64,000 bases of DNA from Thalassocella blandensis (GTDB lineage Bacteria; Pseudomonadota; Gammaproteobacteria; Pseudomonadales; Cellvibrionaceae). Below the pieces are notes generated by a model that worked only from the letters and a program-made list of their open reading frames with translations, made no database searches and was not told where the DNA came from. Within the stretch, counting starts at the first letter, position 1, and the number at the start of each line of letters is the position of its first letter. The stretch spans positions 558,001 to 622,000 of the forward strand of contig CABFPG010000003.1 of assembly GCA_902141825.1 (NCBI GenBank), in the 5' to 3' direction. This document shows, one piece after another, positions 43,011 to 52,387 of the stretch. The translations under genes were made by a program, and so were the position numbers.

Positions 43011-45131
43011 ATGGTCAAGCAAACATTTCTTCATCTAATCGATTTTCTACGCTCACGCATTAAATACCTGACGATACTTATGGGGTTAATCATCCTCTGT
43101 ATGTTTATCGCTTTGGCGGCAGGTAAAATCTATCAAAACTGGGATGACGATGAGGATCGTGGCGGCATCCCCATAACAGACGGTCATTTTGACGAAGATT
43201 ATTCAACACCTGTATACCTGGATCAGGGCTGGAGTGAATCCGATAGCTTGTGGTACTACAACATCACCCAGGGGTCAGACCTGATTCCCTATGACTTTTT
43301 CATGGTACTGGAACAAGCTGGCTCGAAAGAATTATTCCGCTCCAATGCCAACTTTGACAAGTACCGATATCTCCCGCAGAAAGCAACATTTTTTAATCCG
43401 GATGGGCTGGCAGTCGGCTTTGTAAAAGATGTTTACAAGGGTAAAGAATATATTGGTTATACCTGTGCGGCGTGTCATACAGGCCAAATCAACTACCAGG
43501 GAAAAGCCGTCCGCATTGATGGTGGCGCAGCCATGGCAGACATGGTGGGCTTCCTCACCGCGATGGAAGATGCCATGCATAAAACACTCAGTGACAGTGA
43601 AAAGCAGGAACGTTTCGTCAAAGCGGTACTTGAGCGGGATAACGATTATGACAGCAAAGACGAAGTACTCGCTGATCTCAATAAATGGACGCAGATCATG
43701 CTGAATTACAATGCTGTGAATTTGAGTTCACTGGAATATGGCTATGCCCGCCTCGATGCTTTTGGCCGGATTTACAACCGGGTACTACAACATGTCATCA
43801 ACAAAAAGCAGGCACGCAATCTCATGCTGATTGCTACCGACATTGACGGTCGGCGGATGCTGACCGAAGCCCAGGTGGATCTGGTATTAAATGGCATCAA
43901 CGAAACAATTATTGGGAACCAGCAATTTGCTATCGTCATTGACAGGCTCATGTCTCAACAGGGCGGCTATCCCAACCTCAAGGGAGAACAAATGCTGCGT
44001 CTTCGAGAGTATTTATTTAATGAGCCCAATGCCCCTGTCAGCTACCCCTATTTGTGGGACATCACCAACTCGGACTACGTGCAATGGAATGCTCTGGCAA
44101 ACAATGCGGGTGTAGGCCCGCTCGGCAGAAACGCGGGAGAAGTCACAGGAGTGTTTGCCATTCTGGACTGGAAAATGTCTGACGGCGACTTCAGTCTGGG
44201 AGCTAAGATTTCCGGCCAGAACAATAAAACCACACAAATCGATTTTACGTCCTCAATAGATCTGGTGAATTTACAGCGAATTGAAAATCACTTGAAGAGC
44301 TTAAAATCACCACTGTGGCCTGAAGACATCCTGGGGAAAATCGACTATACCAAAGCAAAAAAAGGGGAGTTGCTGTATGCGCAATACTGCCAGTCCTGCC
44401 ATGAAATTATCGACCGCAATAACTGGAATCGGGTAGTCATTTCCAAACTGTCTTCGTTAAAACGCGTGGGAACCGACCCTACCATGGCAGAAAATAGCGT
44501 GAACTACGGCGGCAAATCAGGAAACTTCGAATACACCTATCAAAGTACAGATGTGGGAGATCTAATTCTGGGAGAAGAGGCGCCAGTGGCCGCTATTCTT
44601 ACTGCGACTACTCGCGGTGTTGTGGCAACGCCCGACGTCGATAAAACCTGGATTCGCCGCTGGCTGGACTGGCTGTATACCCTATTTGCCTCTTTCTTTT
44701 ACAACGATATTAAAAACAGCATGAAACAAGGCCAATATGATCCCGATACAACGGCGCAGCCGTTTCAGTCTCTATTGGCATATAAGGCGCGTCCGCTGAA
44801 TGGCATCTGGGCTACTGCACCTTATTTACACAACGGCTCTGTACCCAGTCTGTACGAGCTGTTGCTACCAGCCAAACAAGCAGATGATCCGGAAGACGGT
44901 GAGTATCGCCCCGAAAGCTTTACGGTGGGAAGTCGCGAGTTCGATCCGGTAAAAGTCGGATTCCGCACATCCGGTTACGAAGGCTTTGTTTACAACACCA
45001 AGTTGAAAGGAAATCTAAACACGGGGCACGAATATGCCGCAGGCAACACGGAGCAGCCAAACGGCGAAATACTTCCAGCGATGACACGAGAACAACGCTT
45101 ACAACTATTGGAATTTTTAAAGACTTTATAA
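43011..45131 (+). CDS. Membrane-anchored di-haem cytochrome c (peroxidase-like)
   Basis: A 706-residue protein with one N-terminal membrane anchor (about residues 18-40) and a periplasmic body carrying two c-type haem sites, CAACH (about residue 154) and CQSCH (about residue 460). The C-terminal part includes GIWATAPYLHNGSVPSLYELL, typical of the di-haem cytochrome c peroxidase/MauG superfamily. An early motif WYYNITQGSDLIPYDFFMVLEQ is shared, as far as I recall, with a group of large uncharacterised di-haem proteins. The length is about twice that of classical CcpA-type peroxidases. It is followed by a terminator. Substrate unknown. Confidence 0.82.
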   Translation: MVKQTFLHLIDFLRSRIKYLTILMGLIILCMFIALAAGKIYQNWDDDEDRGGIPITDGHFDEDYSTPVYLDQGWSESDSLWYYNITQGSDLIPYDFFMVLEQAGSKELFRSNANFDKYRYLPQKATFFNPDGLAVGFVKDVYKGKEYIGYTCAACHTGQINYQGKAVRIDGGAAMADMVGFLTAMEDAMHKTLSDSEKQERFVKAVLERDNDYDSKDEVLADLNKWTQIMLNYNAVNLSSLEYGYARLDAFGRIYNRVLQHVINKKQARNLMLIATDIDGRRMLTEAQVDLVLNGINETIIGNQQFAIVIDRLMSQQGGYPNLKGEQMLRLREYLFNEPNAPVSYPYLWDITNSDYVQWNALANNAGVGPLGRNAGEVTGVFAILDWKMSDGDFSLGAKISGQNNKTTQIDFTSSIDLVNLQRIENHLKSLKSPLWPEDILGKIDYTKAKKGELLYAQYCQSCHEIIDRNNWNRVVISKLSSLKRVGTDPTMAENSVNYGGKSGNFEYTYQSTDVGDLILGEEAPVAAILTATTRGVVATPDVDKTWIRRWLDWLYTLFASFFYNDIKNSMKQGQYDPDTTAQPFQSLLAYKARPLNGIWATAPYLHNGSVPSLYELLLPAKQADDPEDGEYRPESFTVGSREFDPVKVGFRTSGYEGFVYNTKLKGNLNTGHEYAAGNTEQPNGEILPAMTREQRLQLLEFLKTL

Positions 45132-45165
45132 GCTTCTATCGTTTCATTCTTACAATTTTCAACGC

Positions 45166-45201
45166 AAGGCGTTAAGCTGAAATCAGTTTAACGCCTTTTT
45201 T
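45166..45201 (+). terminator. Intrinsic terminator after the di-haem cytochrome gene
   Basis: A 10-bp stem AAGGCGTTAA/TTAACGCCTT, with an inner CTGA/TCAG helix, followed by TTTT. It ends just before the SDR ribosome-binding site, which excludes the in-frame TTG at 45200 as the SDR start. Confidence 0.88.
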
Positions 45202-45217
45202 GTTTGGGAGGAAAATC

Positions 45218-45976
45218 ATGGCGGAAGTTATTTGTATTACCGGTGCCACATCAGGTTTTGGTTTGGCTTGTGCGCGCAAATTTGCCAATGACAACGATGT
45301 GGAACTGTTATTAATCGGTCGACGAGAAGAGCGATTGCAACAGCTCGTGCAATCACTGCCTGGCAAGGTTCAAACTTTTTCATTTGATGTTCGCAATGCC
45401 GAGGCAATAGATCAATTTGCACGCACCCTTACCGACAGTAACACTCAAGTTGATGTATTAATCAATAATGCCGGCCTGGCACTGGGGACGGAGCCCGCGG
45501 ACCAAGCCAGTCTGGAAGATTGGAATACGATGGTAGACACCAACATCAAAGGACTCATGCACATGACCCACGCCCTGCTCCCGCAGATGGTGGACCGAAA
45601 TAAAGGGCACATAATTAACTTGGGGTCGATTGCCGGAAGCTGGCCTTACCCTGGGGGCAATGCCTATTGTGCGACCAAAGCCTTTGTTGAACAGTTTAGT
45701 CGCTGCTTACGCGCGGACCTCTTAGGTAAACATATTCGCGTCAGCAATATTGCGCCAGGTTTGGCCGAAACGGAATTTTCTCTGGTAAGAATGAAAGGAG
45801 ATAAAGCGAAAGCGGATGCACTCTACAATGACACTCAGGCATTAACTCCTGAAGATATTGCAGAAATCATTTACTGGACGGTAAAACTACCCGCGCACAT
45901 TAACATTAACCATCTGGAAGTCATGCCCACCTGTCAGGCATGGGGGCCATTAAACATCGATAAAACCATGGTTTGA
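45218..45976 (+). CDS. Short-chain dehydrogenase (YdfG-like)
   Basis: A 252-residue classical SDR. The cofactor motif is TGATSGFG at residues 8-15, with NNAGLALG near 85 and the catalytic triad Ser (NLGSIAGSW), Tyr and Lys in YCATKAF near 150-155. The sequence resembles YdfG, an NADP-dependent 3-hydroxy acid/serine dehydrogenase. The start ATG 45218 follows GGGAGG at ideal spacing. It stands alone between two terminators. Confidence 0.92.
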   Translation: MAEVICITGATSGFGLACARKFANDNDVELLLIGRREERLQQLVQSLPGKVQTFSFDVRNAEAIDQFARTLTDSNTQVDVLINNAGLALGTEPADQASLEDWNTMVDTNIKGLMHMTHALLPQMVDRNKGHIINLGSIAGSWPYPGGNAYCATKAFVEQFSRCLRADLLGKHIRVSNIAPGLAETEFSLVRMKGDKAKADALYNDTQALTPEDIAEIIYWTVKLPAHININHLEVMPTCQAWGPLNIDKTMV

Positions 45977-45996
45977 TTTTTTGTAACTGAGCCAGT

Positions 45997-46030
45997 TTAA
46001 AAGAGTCACTCTACTGGACTCTTTTAATAC
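45997..46030 (+). terminator. Intrinsic terminator after the SDR gene
   Basis: An 11-bp stem TTAAAAGAGTC/GACTCTTTTAA with a 9-base loop. The A-rich and T-rich ends of the stem supply a T tract on both strands, so it may act in both directions. Confidence 0.75.
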
Positions 46031-46082
46031 CCCCCTCTTAACACAACCCCATTAACCCGTGCCTATAAACACAACCCTATTA

Positions 46083-46110
46083 ACCCGACCATCTTAGCAA
46101 GTGGTCGGGT
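46083..46110. other. Hairpin downstream of the LVIVD-repeat gene
   Basis: A 9-bp stem ACCCGACCA/TGGTCGGGT with a 10-base loop, lacking a T run. Just before it, two imperfect copies of ACACAACCC[C/T]ATTAACCCG start near 46041 and 46069. Confidence 0.45.
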
Positions 46111-46262
46111 ACATATTTAACTCCGGTTATTCTTCAGGCTTGCAAATAGCGCCAAGGCTTCTCAATGCCTTAATTTAATCTGCCCTGCAGTTTTTTCTTT
46201 TGCTTCTCACAGGTTTAAGATTCGTAATTAAAAATGTAACCCTCTTCCAGGGAACAAAAATA

Positions 46263-48761
46263 TTACGGCAGTAGACGAAAGGTACATTTGCTTTTTTGAC
46301 ACAACAAATACGAATAAAGGCTCATAAGCGCCACCAACAGATGCCAAGCAGCACCACCGCCTCCGCTATCACCACCGTTTGACCCACCGCTGGAACTGCT
46401 CGAACCGCCTGGGGGCGGTGTAGGTTCAACACCACCACTGCCAACAACAATACTGGCTGCCGTATCAGTATTTTGGTTTGCGTTGCTTAGATTTTCCAAA
46501 GCTAAAGTTATAGTCGCATCAGCAACAATGTTAGCATCGGCGATGGGTACCACGATGTTTTTACTACTGACATCTCCCGCCGCCCATTCCAAGTCGAAAC
46601 GCTGCGTCGTAAACGCCGAGCCGTCGGGGTAGGTCGCCACCAGTTGCGCACTCACAGGCATTTGTATATTGGCATTTCGCAATACGCTCACTGTGGCGCT
46701 TTCACTGCCAGAAGCCACTGTGGTGGTAGAATTAAGGAAGGACAGAGAGGCCATGGTATCCGCTTCAGAAATGGCCAACATCGTAATACGATTACCAGCA
46801 ACCGTAGCGCCGCTAGTCGGACTTTCCAAACGCAGCGCAAAACGTTCCAGCCCTTCCACTTCACCATCGGCGACAACAGGAATCATCAGGGTTTTTATTT
46901 CTGTATCACCGTCAGCCCATGTCAGGCTCGTCATGGCCTCACCAGACGCAAACAGAATATCAGTATCATCAGCCGTCAGAGGGACCAGAGCTACCTGCAC
47001 ACTGACATTGCCTTCACTCCCTCCCACACGCGCTACATTTACCTCCAGGTTGCTACCTTCCGTCGCGCTGTCATGCGCCAAAGAAAAACCTATGGCTCCT
47101 TGAGCACTCGCTAAGGATTTATCCTTCAACAAATACAAGCCACTATTAATATCACTCACAGCTAATAGATCAGAGACAAAGAATGGATAAATACCCCAGG
47201 CTCCTGAAAAGTTAGCGGCAGAAACACCAGGCACAGTGTCAAAGTATGCCTTGCGCTGAGTTTGCGAGGGGTCAGTAATGTCCAACACTGTCAAGCCTTC
47301 TGTGTAGTGCGACATGTAATAACGATTACCTTTGACAAACCCGTTGTGGTCAATAGCACGCTTTTCTCCCGTCCAATTCCCGAGGTACTGCGGATTATTT
47401 AAATCCTCCATATTCCAGATGCGCAACGTTGTATTTAAGCCATTGTGAGTTTCGTCCAACTCGTCCTGCACAAATAAAAATTTTCCATCCTCAGTCCACC
47501 AACCCGAGTGTACATAAGCCGAATTGGTATATTCAAAGCTGGACAAATGTTGAGGAGAACTCGCGTTTGTAATGTCAAAAATCTCTACGGTGTTTTCATT
47601 AAAATCTGCCAGAACCTGACACGCTACCGCTTCGCTCGCATTTTCACACTGAGTATTTTTGCGATCATCATGAATTCGAACGCTTGCCGCATCATGCATA
47701 TAACCGTAATTATTGGCAGCAACAAAATTAGGGGATTGCGGATTCACCAAATCATACAAGCGGAAATTTCCGCCTCCGGCATTTGCACCTGCAATACTTA
47801 ACAATGCCTGCAAGCCAGGCTGATTTACCGCAAACGTGAAATCCACATTTGCCAGATAGACATTGTGCGCCGAACTGACACCTCCACCACGAGCCACAAC
47901 TTCTGCGCTATTGGGCAATTGGTTTAGATCGATAATGGCAATGCCATCACCGGTCTCATTGCTGACGTAAGCATACGCAAGCCAGCGCTGCGAAGCTGCA
48001 TCGTAACTCTGGTAAACCTTGATATCTCGCCACAGTGAATTAGGACCGTCGGTTTCCGCCACTACCTGCGGCTGCTCCGGATTTGAAGCATCCACAATTG
48101 CCACGCCATTATCCAGACCAATTAACACATACTCTTTACCACGGTTAAGATCGTAATACCCCCAGATATCATTTCCCGAGGTTGCATTGGCTTTTAAGGA
48201 AGACAAACTGAGGTGGGCATATAGATCCAGTAACTCGCAATCAAACCCCTGTGTCGTATTGTTTATACACTCACTGGCATTGTGATTTTGCATCGTCCTG
48301 GAAACTTTCTGCATTTTTTGTTGGACTGCCTGAGACTCTGCACGACTCATCCCTTTCTGATCGGCAATCACTTTAAAGCCCGCTTGTTGAAAAGCATCAC
48401 GATACAATGGCGGCAAACCTACCACAGTGGATACATAACGCGATGGGTCCCGTTCACTAAAGCCACTGACTCGGCTATAGCCACCGACAATACGAAAGGC
48501 CGCACTGCCCACACTATAGACCTGATCCGCATTGGCAAGCGTGTACTCACCTGCAGCCACATAAATACGATCAACTTTTGTGGAATTTTGCACGGCATAC
48601 GCCAAGTTGCGGCAGGGACGGAACATATTTTCACAGCGACCAAGATCTTCGCCGTCCTGCGCAACATAGCGCGTTACCCCGCTATCTGCCTGGGCAAGGC
48701 CAGCAATACACGCGATTGTGACGGTGAAAACTGAGAGGTAAAGTTTTTGATAGCATTGCAT
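46263..48761 (-). CDS. Exported LVIVD-repeat ('choice-of-anchor B') protein with Calx-beta-like domains
   Basis: An 832-residue surface or secreted protein. From ATG 48761 it starts MQCYQKLYLSVFTVTIACIA, a signal peptide ending at AQA. A central region (about residues 190-560) has LVIVD-type repeats forming a beta-propeller (GVAIVDASNPEQPQ, VEIFDITNASSPQ, LTVLDITDPSQT), as in the choice-of-anchor B family. Two Calx-beta-like units follow (about 575-780). The C-terminus is a Gly/Ser-rich spacer, a hydrophobic helix (WHLLVALMSLYSYLL) and a basic tail, like a GlyGly-CTERM sorting signal. It is divergent from the MbnP/MbnH genes. Function unknown. Confidence 0.82.
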   Translation of the reverse strand: MQCYQKLYLSVFTVTIACIAGLAQADSGVTRYVAQDGEDLGRCENMFRPCRNLAYAVQNSTKVDRIYVAAGEYTLANADQVYSVGSAAFRIVGGYSRVSGFSERDPSRYVSTVVGLPPLYRDAFQQAGFKVIADQKGMSRAESQAVQQKMQKVSRTMQNHNASECINNTTQGFDCELLDLYAHLSLSSLKANATSGNDIWGYYDLNRGKEYVLIGLDNGVAIVDASNPEQPQVVAETDGPNSLWRDIKVYQSYDAASQRWLAYAYVSNETGDGIAIIDLNQLPNSAEVVARGGGVSSAHNVYLANVDFTFAVNQPGLQALLSIAGANAGGGNFRLYDLVNPQSPNFVAANNYGYMHDAASVRIHDDRKNTQCENASEAVACQVLADFNENTVEIFDITNASSPQHLSSFEYTNSAYVHSGWWTEDGKFLFVQDELDETHNGLNTTLRIWNMEDLNNPQYLGNWTGEKRAIDHNGFVKGNRYYMSHYTEGLTVLDITDPSQTQRKAYFDTVPGVSAANFSGAWGIYPFFVSDLLAVSDINSGLYLLKDKSLASAQGAIGFSLAHDSATEGSNLEVNVARVGGSEGNVSVQVALVPLTADDTDILFASGEAMTSLTWADGDTEIKTLMIPVVADGEVEGLERFALRLESPTSGATVAGNRITMLAISEADTMASLSFLNSTTTVASGSESATVSVLRNANIQMPVSAQLVATYPDGSAFTTQRFDLEWAAGDVSSKNIVVPIADANIVADATITLALENLSNANQNTDTAASIVVGSGGVEPTPPPGGSSSSSGGSNGGDSGGGGAAWHLLVALMSLYSYLLCQKSKCTFRLLP

Positions 48762-49090
48762 TATTTTCACTGTTAACCCTTTTATTTTATTAGCTTCAAA
48801 GTCTAGTGCCGCTGACAGCACAGTACTGCCAAAATTGTAGCGCCTGAATCTTTCCAATATAATTGATTCATACGCGAATAACGCGAACTGAGCTACATAC
48901 TACGTTAAATTTTGTAAATAATGTGACGCAAGGACTGCGAAATCACCGGCCTTAATGCCAAAATTTACAGTGCTTTCAAGCGTATTTATAACCAACGGCA
49001 AACGCCGATTTACGCTTTCGTAGAGTCAACTTCACTCATTCCCGTGAGTTTGCTCTTTTCTCGATAACCCTATACAAGTGGAATAACACA
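48762..49090. other. Divergent promoter region
   Basis: About 330 bp shared by the LVIVD-repeat gene and the MbnP-like gene. A possible plus-strand promoter is TTTGCT (49049-49054), 16 bp, TATACA (49071-49076), close to the MbnP start. No further feature is clear. Confidence 0.35.
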
Positions 49091-49918
49091 TTGAGAAAGC
49101 CATACCTAATTCAACTAATTCGCACTCTGTTTGTAACATCGCTACTACTAGCGACATCTGCCTGCAGTAAAAATACAGCACAGCCCATCACTATATATTT
49201 CTCCGCGGCAGAAAAAAGTTCCGCAAATCCAGCGTCCTTTACTTTGCGGCAGTTCAAATTCTATTTACACAACGTATTTCTCATTGATAAACAAGGCAAA
49301 TTTATTCCCGCCAGGTTGAACGACAGTCCCCCTTGGCAACAATCAACAGGAGCGCTCATAAAGCTGGATCAACAAGGAGAGCAAAGTAACAGCCAGATAA
49401 CAGTTCAACCCGAAACATCTGTGAGTCCGGACGAAATAGCTGGAATACAATTTACCCTGGGACTGGATTTTTCTACCAATCACCAAAACCCTTTAACCGC
49501 GGTTTCACCGTTCAATGTCGGCAGTATGTATTGGAGTTGGCAACTTGGGTATAAGTTCATGCGTCTCGATTTCAGCCTTGAAGATCGGCATTTTAACTTC
49601 CATCTTGGAAGCACTGGCTGCCAGTCAGCTTCCCCCATGCGCCCACCAACGGATCATTGTGAACGCCCCAACCTTAGCACAATTCAACTACTCGATTTCA
49701 ATCCGACTACGCAACACATACAGCTTGATCTTTCGGCCTTATTGAAATTGATTCCCGCAGATACTCCGAACACTCATTGCACCGGCAATTATCAAGACAA
49801 CCCCGTATGTGCGGGCTTTGTAACACAGTTAGGGCTCTCGGCAACAACGGGGCAATGCATAGACCAATGTCAGCAGCAGAGTTTTTTCAATGTCAACACT
49901 GCCAGCGCACCACAGTAG
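49091..49918 (+). CDS. MbnP-like copper-binding lipoprotein
   Basis: A 275-residue member of the MbnP ('metallo-mystery pair, four-Cys') family. The start is TTG 49091 (MRKPYLIQLIRTLFVTSLLL), giving a lipoprotein signal that ends at SAC. Family marks are the beta-rich N-terminus (LRQFKFYLHNVFLID), MYWSWQLGYKFMRLD with its paired tryptophans, and four clustered cysteines (CQSASP, DHCERP, HCTGN, PVCAGF). In characterised members the dihaem partner converts a tryptophan to kynurenine, creating a copper site. The partner gene begins 1 bp after this stop. Confidence 0.87.
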   Translation: MRKPYLIQLIRTLFVTSLLLATSACSKNTAQPITIYFSAAEKSSANPASFTLRQFKFYLHNVFLIDKQGKFIPARLNDSPPWQQSTGALIKLDQQGEQSNSQITVQPETSVSPDEIAGIQFTLGLDFSTNHQNPLTAVSPFNVGSMYWSWQLGYKFMRLDFSLEDRHFNFHLGSTGCQSASPMRPPTDHCERPNLSTIQLLDFNPTTQHIQLDLSALLKLIPADTPNTHCTGNYQDNPVCAGFVTQLGLSATTGQCIDQCQQQSFFNVNTASAPQ

Positions 49919-49919
49919 C

Positions 49920-51059
49920 ATGACCACATACAAATATCTGTATAGCGTTATTGCAGCGTTAATATGCTTGGTAAGTGCATGCAGCAAACACACGCCGACC
50001 GAATATGTTTTTCACTTACCACCAGATTTTCCGCCTCCGCCAGTGCCCGTAGACAACCCCATGACGCTAGAAAAAGTTTCGTTGGGACGACACTTGTTTT
50101 ACGACACCCGGCTTTCGGCGAATAACACACAAAGCTGCAGCTCCTGTCATTTACAGGCACAAGCTTTCAGCGAATCGCTGGCTACTGGTGTAGGATCGAC
50201 CGGTGAGGTGCTAGCGCGAAACTCGCTCAGCCTCACCAACGTTGCTTACAATGAAACATTCACGTGGGCCCATGATTCGCTTACATCCATAGAAGCACAG
50301 ATTCTCATTCCATTATTCAACGAGGCCCCTATTGAAATGGGGTTAACCGGCAATGAAGAAGCGATACTTGCACGTTTGCAGAAAGACGCTACATATCAAA
50401 AATTATTTGCCGCCGCTTTTCCTGAACAAAATAAAAATATTACACTGGACCAAACAGTAAAAGCATTAGCCAGCTTTATTCGCTCTCTGACGTCCTTTAA
50501 CTCCCCTTTCGATCGCTATGCGTATTACGGCGAAGATGATGCATTAACCGATTCCCAGCTGCGTGGCCTGGGTATCTTCATGTCAGAAAAAACTGAATGC
50601 CGACATTGCCACGGCGGATTCAATTTCTCCCAATCCACCAATCAACATGGACTCGCCATTACAGAGCGCCCCTTTCACAACACGGGCCTGTATAACCCGG
50701 AAGTGCCACCTGCAAATTTTGATCAAGGACTGTATGACATCAGTTTAAGGGAGGAAGACAAAGGAAAATTTCGCGCACCAACTTTACGAAATCTGCAATA
50801 CAGCGCGCCGTATATGCATGACGGCAGCCTGGCAACATTAGTTGAAGTCATAGATTTTTACGCCCAGGGAGGACAAAACCTGAGCTCAGGACCACTAAAA
50901 GGCGATGGCAGAGCACACCCTCAAAAAAGTGATTTGATTAAAGCATTCCCACTCAGCGAGGAAGAAAAACAGGATCTGATTCACTTTTTGCACGCACTGA
51001 ATGATGAATCATTTATTGAAAACCCATTGTATTCCAATCCTTGGAAAACACAGCCCTAA
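49920..51059 (+). CDS. MbnH-like di-haem enzyme (MauG/cytochrome c peroxidase family)
   Basis: A 379-residue periplasmic lipoprotein; MTTYKYLYSVIAALICLVSAC is the signal with a clear lipobox. Two haem-attachment sites are present, CSSCH (about residue 73) and CRHCH (about 226). The body has GRHLFYDTRLSAN, ARNSLSLTNVAYN and FRAPTLRNLQYSAPYMHDGSL, typical of MauG-type enzymes. In this family the high-valent di-haem oxidises a tryptophan of MbnP. ATG 49920 starts 1 bp after the mbnP-like stop, so the pair is translationally coupled. No methanobactin genes are seen nearby. Confidence 0.9.
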   Translation: MTTYKYLYSVIAALICLVSACSKHTPTEYVFHLPPDFPPPPVPVDNPMTLEKVSLGRHLFYDTRLSANNTQSCSSCHLQAQAFSESLATGVGSTGEVLARNSLSLTNVAYNETFTWAHDSLTSIEAQILIPLFNEAPIEMGLTGNEEAILARLQKDATYQKLFAAAFPEQNKNITLDQTVKALASFIRSLTSFNSPFDRYAYYGEDDALTDSQLRGLGIFMSEKTECRHCHGGFNFSQSTNQHGLAITERPFHNTGLYNPEVPPANFDQGLYDISLREEDKGKFRAPTLRNLQYSAPYMHDGSLATLVEVIDFYAQGGQNLSSGPLKGDGRAHPQKSDLIKAFPLSEEEKQDLIHFLHALNDESFIENPLYSNPWKTQP

Positions 51060-51076
51060 AGCCATACAAGAACATT

Positions 51077-51679
51077 TTACGACGTAACAATTAAAAGATT
51101 ATTGGCATTCGTCCATAACTTAAATTCGGCAACATCCCTTTCCTCAAGCGCGATCGATGCGGTGATGCGATCTCCATATTCAACCCCGTCCACCTTTCCA
51201 TCATGCAGTTGCAGCCAGTGACGCAGAGGCTGTTCTGATGAAAAATCCCCTGTAACCTGCAGCTGAGTTAATTGCCGAAACTGGCGTCGAGGCAGTGCGT
51301 CGACAGCCAATTGTGCAGCATGGCTATATGCTCGAACCAGACCACCAGCGCCAAGTTTTATTCCGCCAAAATAACGGACCACAATTAGCATGATATCGCC
51401 AACATCTTTGTGTTGCAGGATATTGAGAATGGGCTTGCCTGCAGTGCCACTCGGTTCGCCGTCATCACTCATGGCAACGGTGACAGGGGCAGCAGGAGCT
51501 CCGATAAGATATGCCCAACAATGATGTCGGGCATCAGGATACTGCTCCCGGGCAAGAGCCAATGCCGTCATCGCTTCATCACGGCTAGCAACGTGGAAAG
51601 CCAAGCTGATAAATTGACTTTTCTTCACTTCATATTCGATTTTGAAGCTTTCTGCAGGAACAGCGTAGTGTGCGGTCAA
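51077..51679 (-). CDS. yigZ: YigZ/IMPACT-family protein
   Basis: A 200-residue protein of the UPF0029/IMPACT family. The N-terminal domain contains EVKKSQFISLAFHV, HHCWAYLIG, DDGEPSGTAGKPIL and the very conserved VVRYFGGIKLGAGGLVRAYSHAA. The C-terminal domain is an RNA/nucleotide-binding-like ferredoxin fold. The biochemical role is uncertain; the eukaryotic IMPACT homologue modulates translation control. Convergent with the MbnH-like gene, only 17 bp apart. Confidence 0.93.
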   Translation of the reverse strand: MTAHYAVPAESFKIEYEVKKSQFISLAFHVASRDEAMTALALAREQYPDARHHCWAYLIGAPAAPVTVAMSDDGEPSGTAGKPILNILQHKDVGDIMLIVVRYFGGIKLGAGGLVRAYSHAAQLAVDALPRRQFRQLTQLQVTGDFSSEQPLRHWLQLHDGKVDGVEYGDRITASIALEERDVAEFKLWTNANNLLIVTS

Positions 51680-51706
51680 ATTAACTCACCCAATGATGTC
51701 TTTACT

Positions 51707-52330
51707 TTAATTGTACACATCCAGTTCTTTTTCAGCATTTTCATAGTTTTCTTGCAAATCCGCATAACGCCCTTGCAACACCATAATTTGTGAATCGAGA
51801 ATTTTGTTGGCATCATTCAAGCGATCGATATCGGACATGAGATGCGAACGCATTTCTTTGGTCATCCCATCGGCAAACATTTGATCGTGCTTTTCTTCCA
51901 TTTGAGTTTCATTGCTGGCTATCGATTTGTGAGCACTGCTAATCTCATGCTCCACTTCATCCAGCTCCAGCTTTATACGGTAAAGTTCCCAACCATCATG
52001 GTAACCTTGTAGGAACTCCGTCTCGAGATCAAGTGGACAGCTTTGCTGATATTCAAAGCCTTCTCTGGCTCGATTAAAGCCATTCTGTGCGGTACAAAAA
52101 GTTTGCGAACCAACGTAGTGTCCCTGCTTATACAAGGCATAGTCCGGTGTAATCTCATGCTTCAAACATGCTTTTTGATACAGATCCATGCGAGATTCGT
52201 TATACCCAACCAATGCATCTTTTTCGCCGATGGCTTGCCAATCAGCACTTAAACAATCAGCCTTGTTCATGGTTGCACACCCAGTTTGCAATCCAATCAA
52301 AGCCCCCAGTATGACTACTGCTTTTCTCAT
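51707..52330 (-). CDS. DUF2799-type lipoprotein
   Basis: A 207-residue predicted lipoprotein. From ATG 52330 it begins MRKAVVILGALIGLQTGC with a lipobox before Cys18. The N-terminal half has the DUF2799 pattern: CLSADWQAIGEKDALVGYN, KHEITPDYALYKQGHYVGS, FCTAQNGFNRAREG, with several cysteines. The C-terminal half is a coiled coil (about residues 130-205). I prefer ATG 52330 to the earlier in-frame codon at 52360 because it yields a standard lipoprotein signal. A 13-bp tandem repeat lies immediately upstream. Confidence 0.82.
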   Translation of the reverse strand: MRKAVVILGALIGLQTGCATMNKADCLSADWQAIGEKDALVGYNESRMDLYQKACLKHEITPDYALYKQGHYVGSQTFCTAQNGFNRAREGFEYQQSCPLDLETEFLQGYHDGWELYRIKLELDEVEHEISSAHKSIASNETQMEEKHDQMFADGMTKEMRSHLMSDIDRLNDANKILDSQIMVLQGRYADLQENYENAEKELDVYN

Positions 52331-52348
52331 TACCACTCCAATATTACT

Positions 52349-52387
52349 GCGCATTATCACTGAGCATTATCACTGCGTATTGTCACT
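52349..52387. repeat. Three tandem 13-bp repeats upstream of the DUF2799 gene
   Basis: GCGCATTATCACT, GAGCATTATCACT and GCGTATTGTCACT in direct succession, starting 19 bp upstream of the DUF2799 ATG. They look like iterated binding sites and would overlap the promoter or leader. The rest of 52388-52818 shows no gene. Confidence 0.75.
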
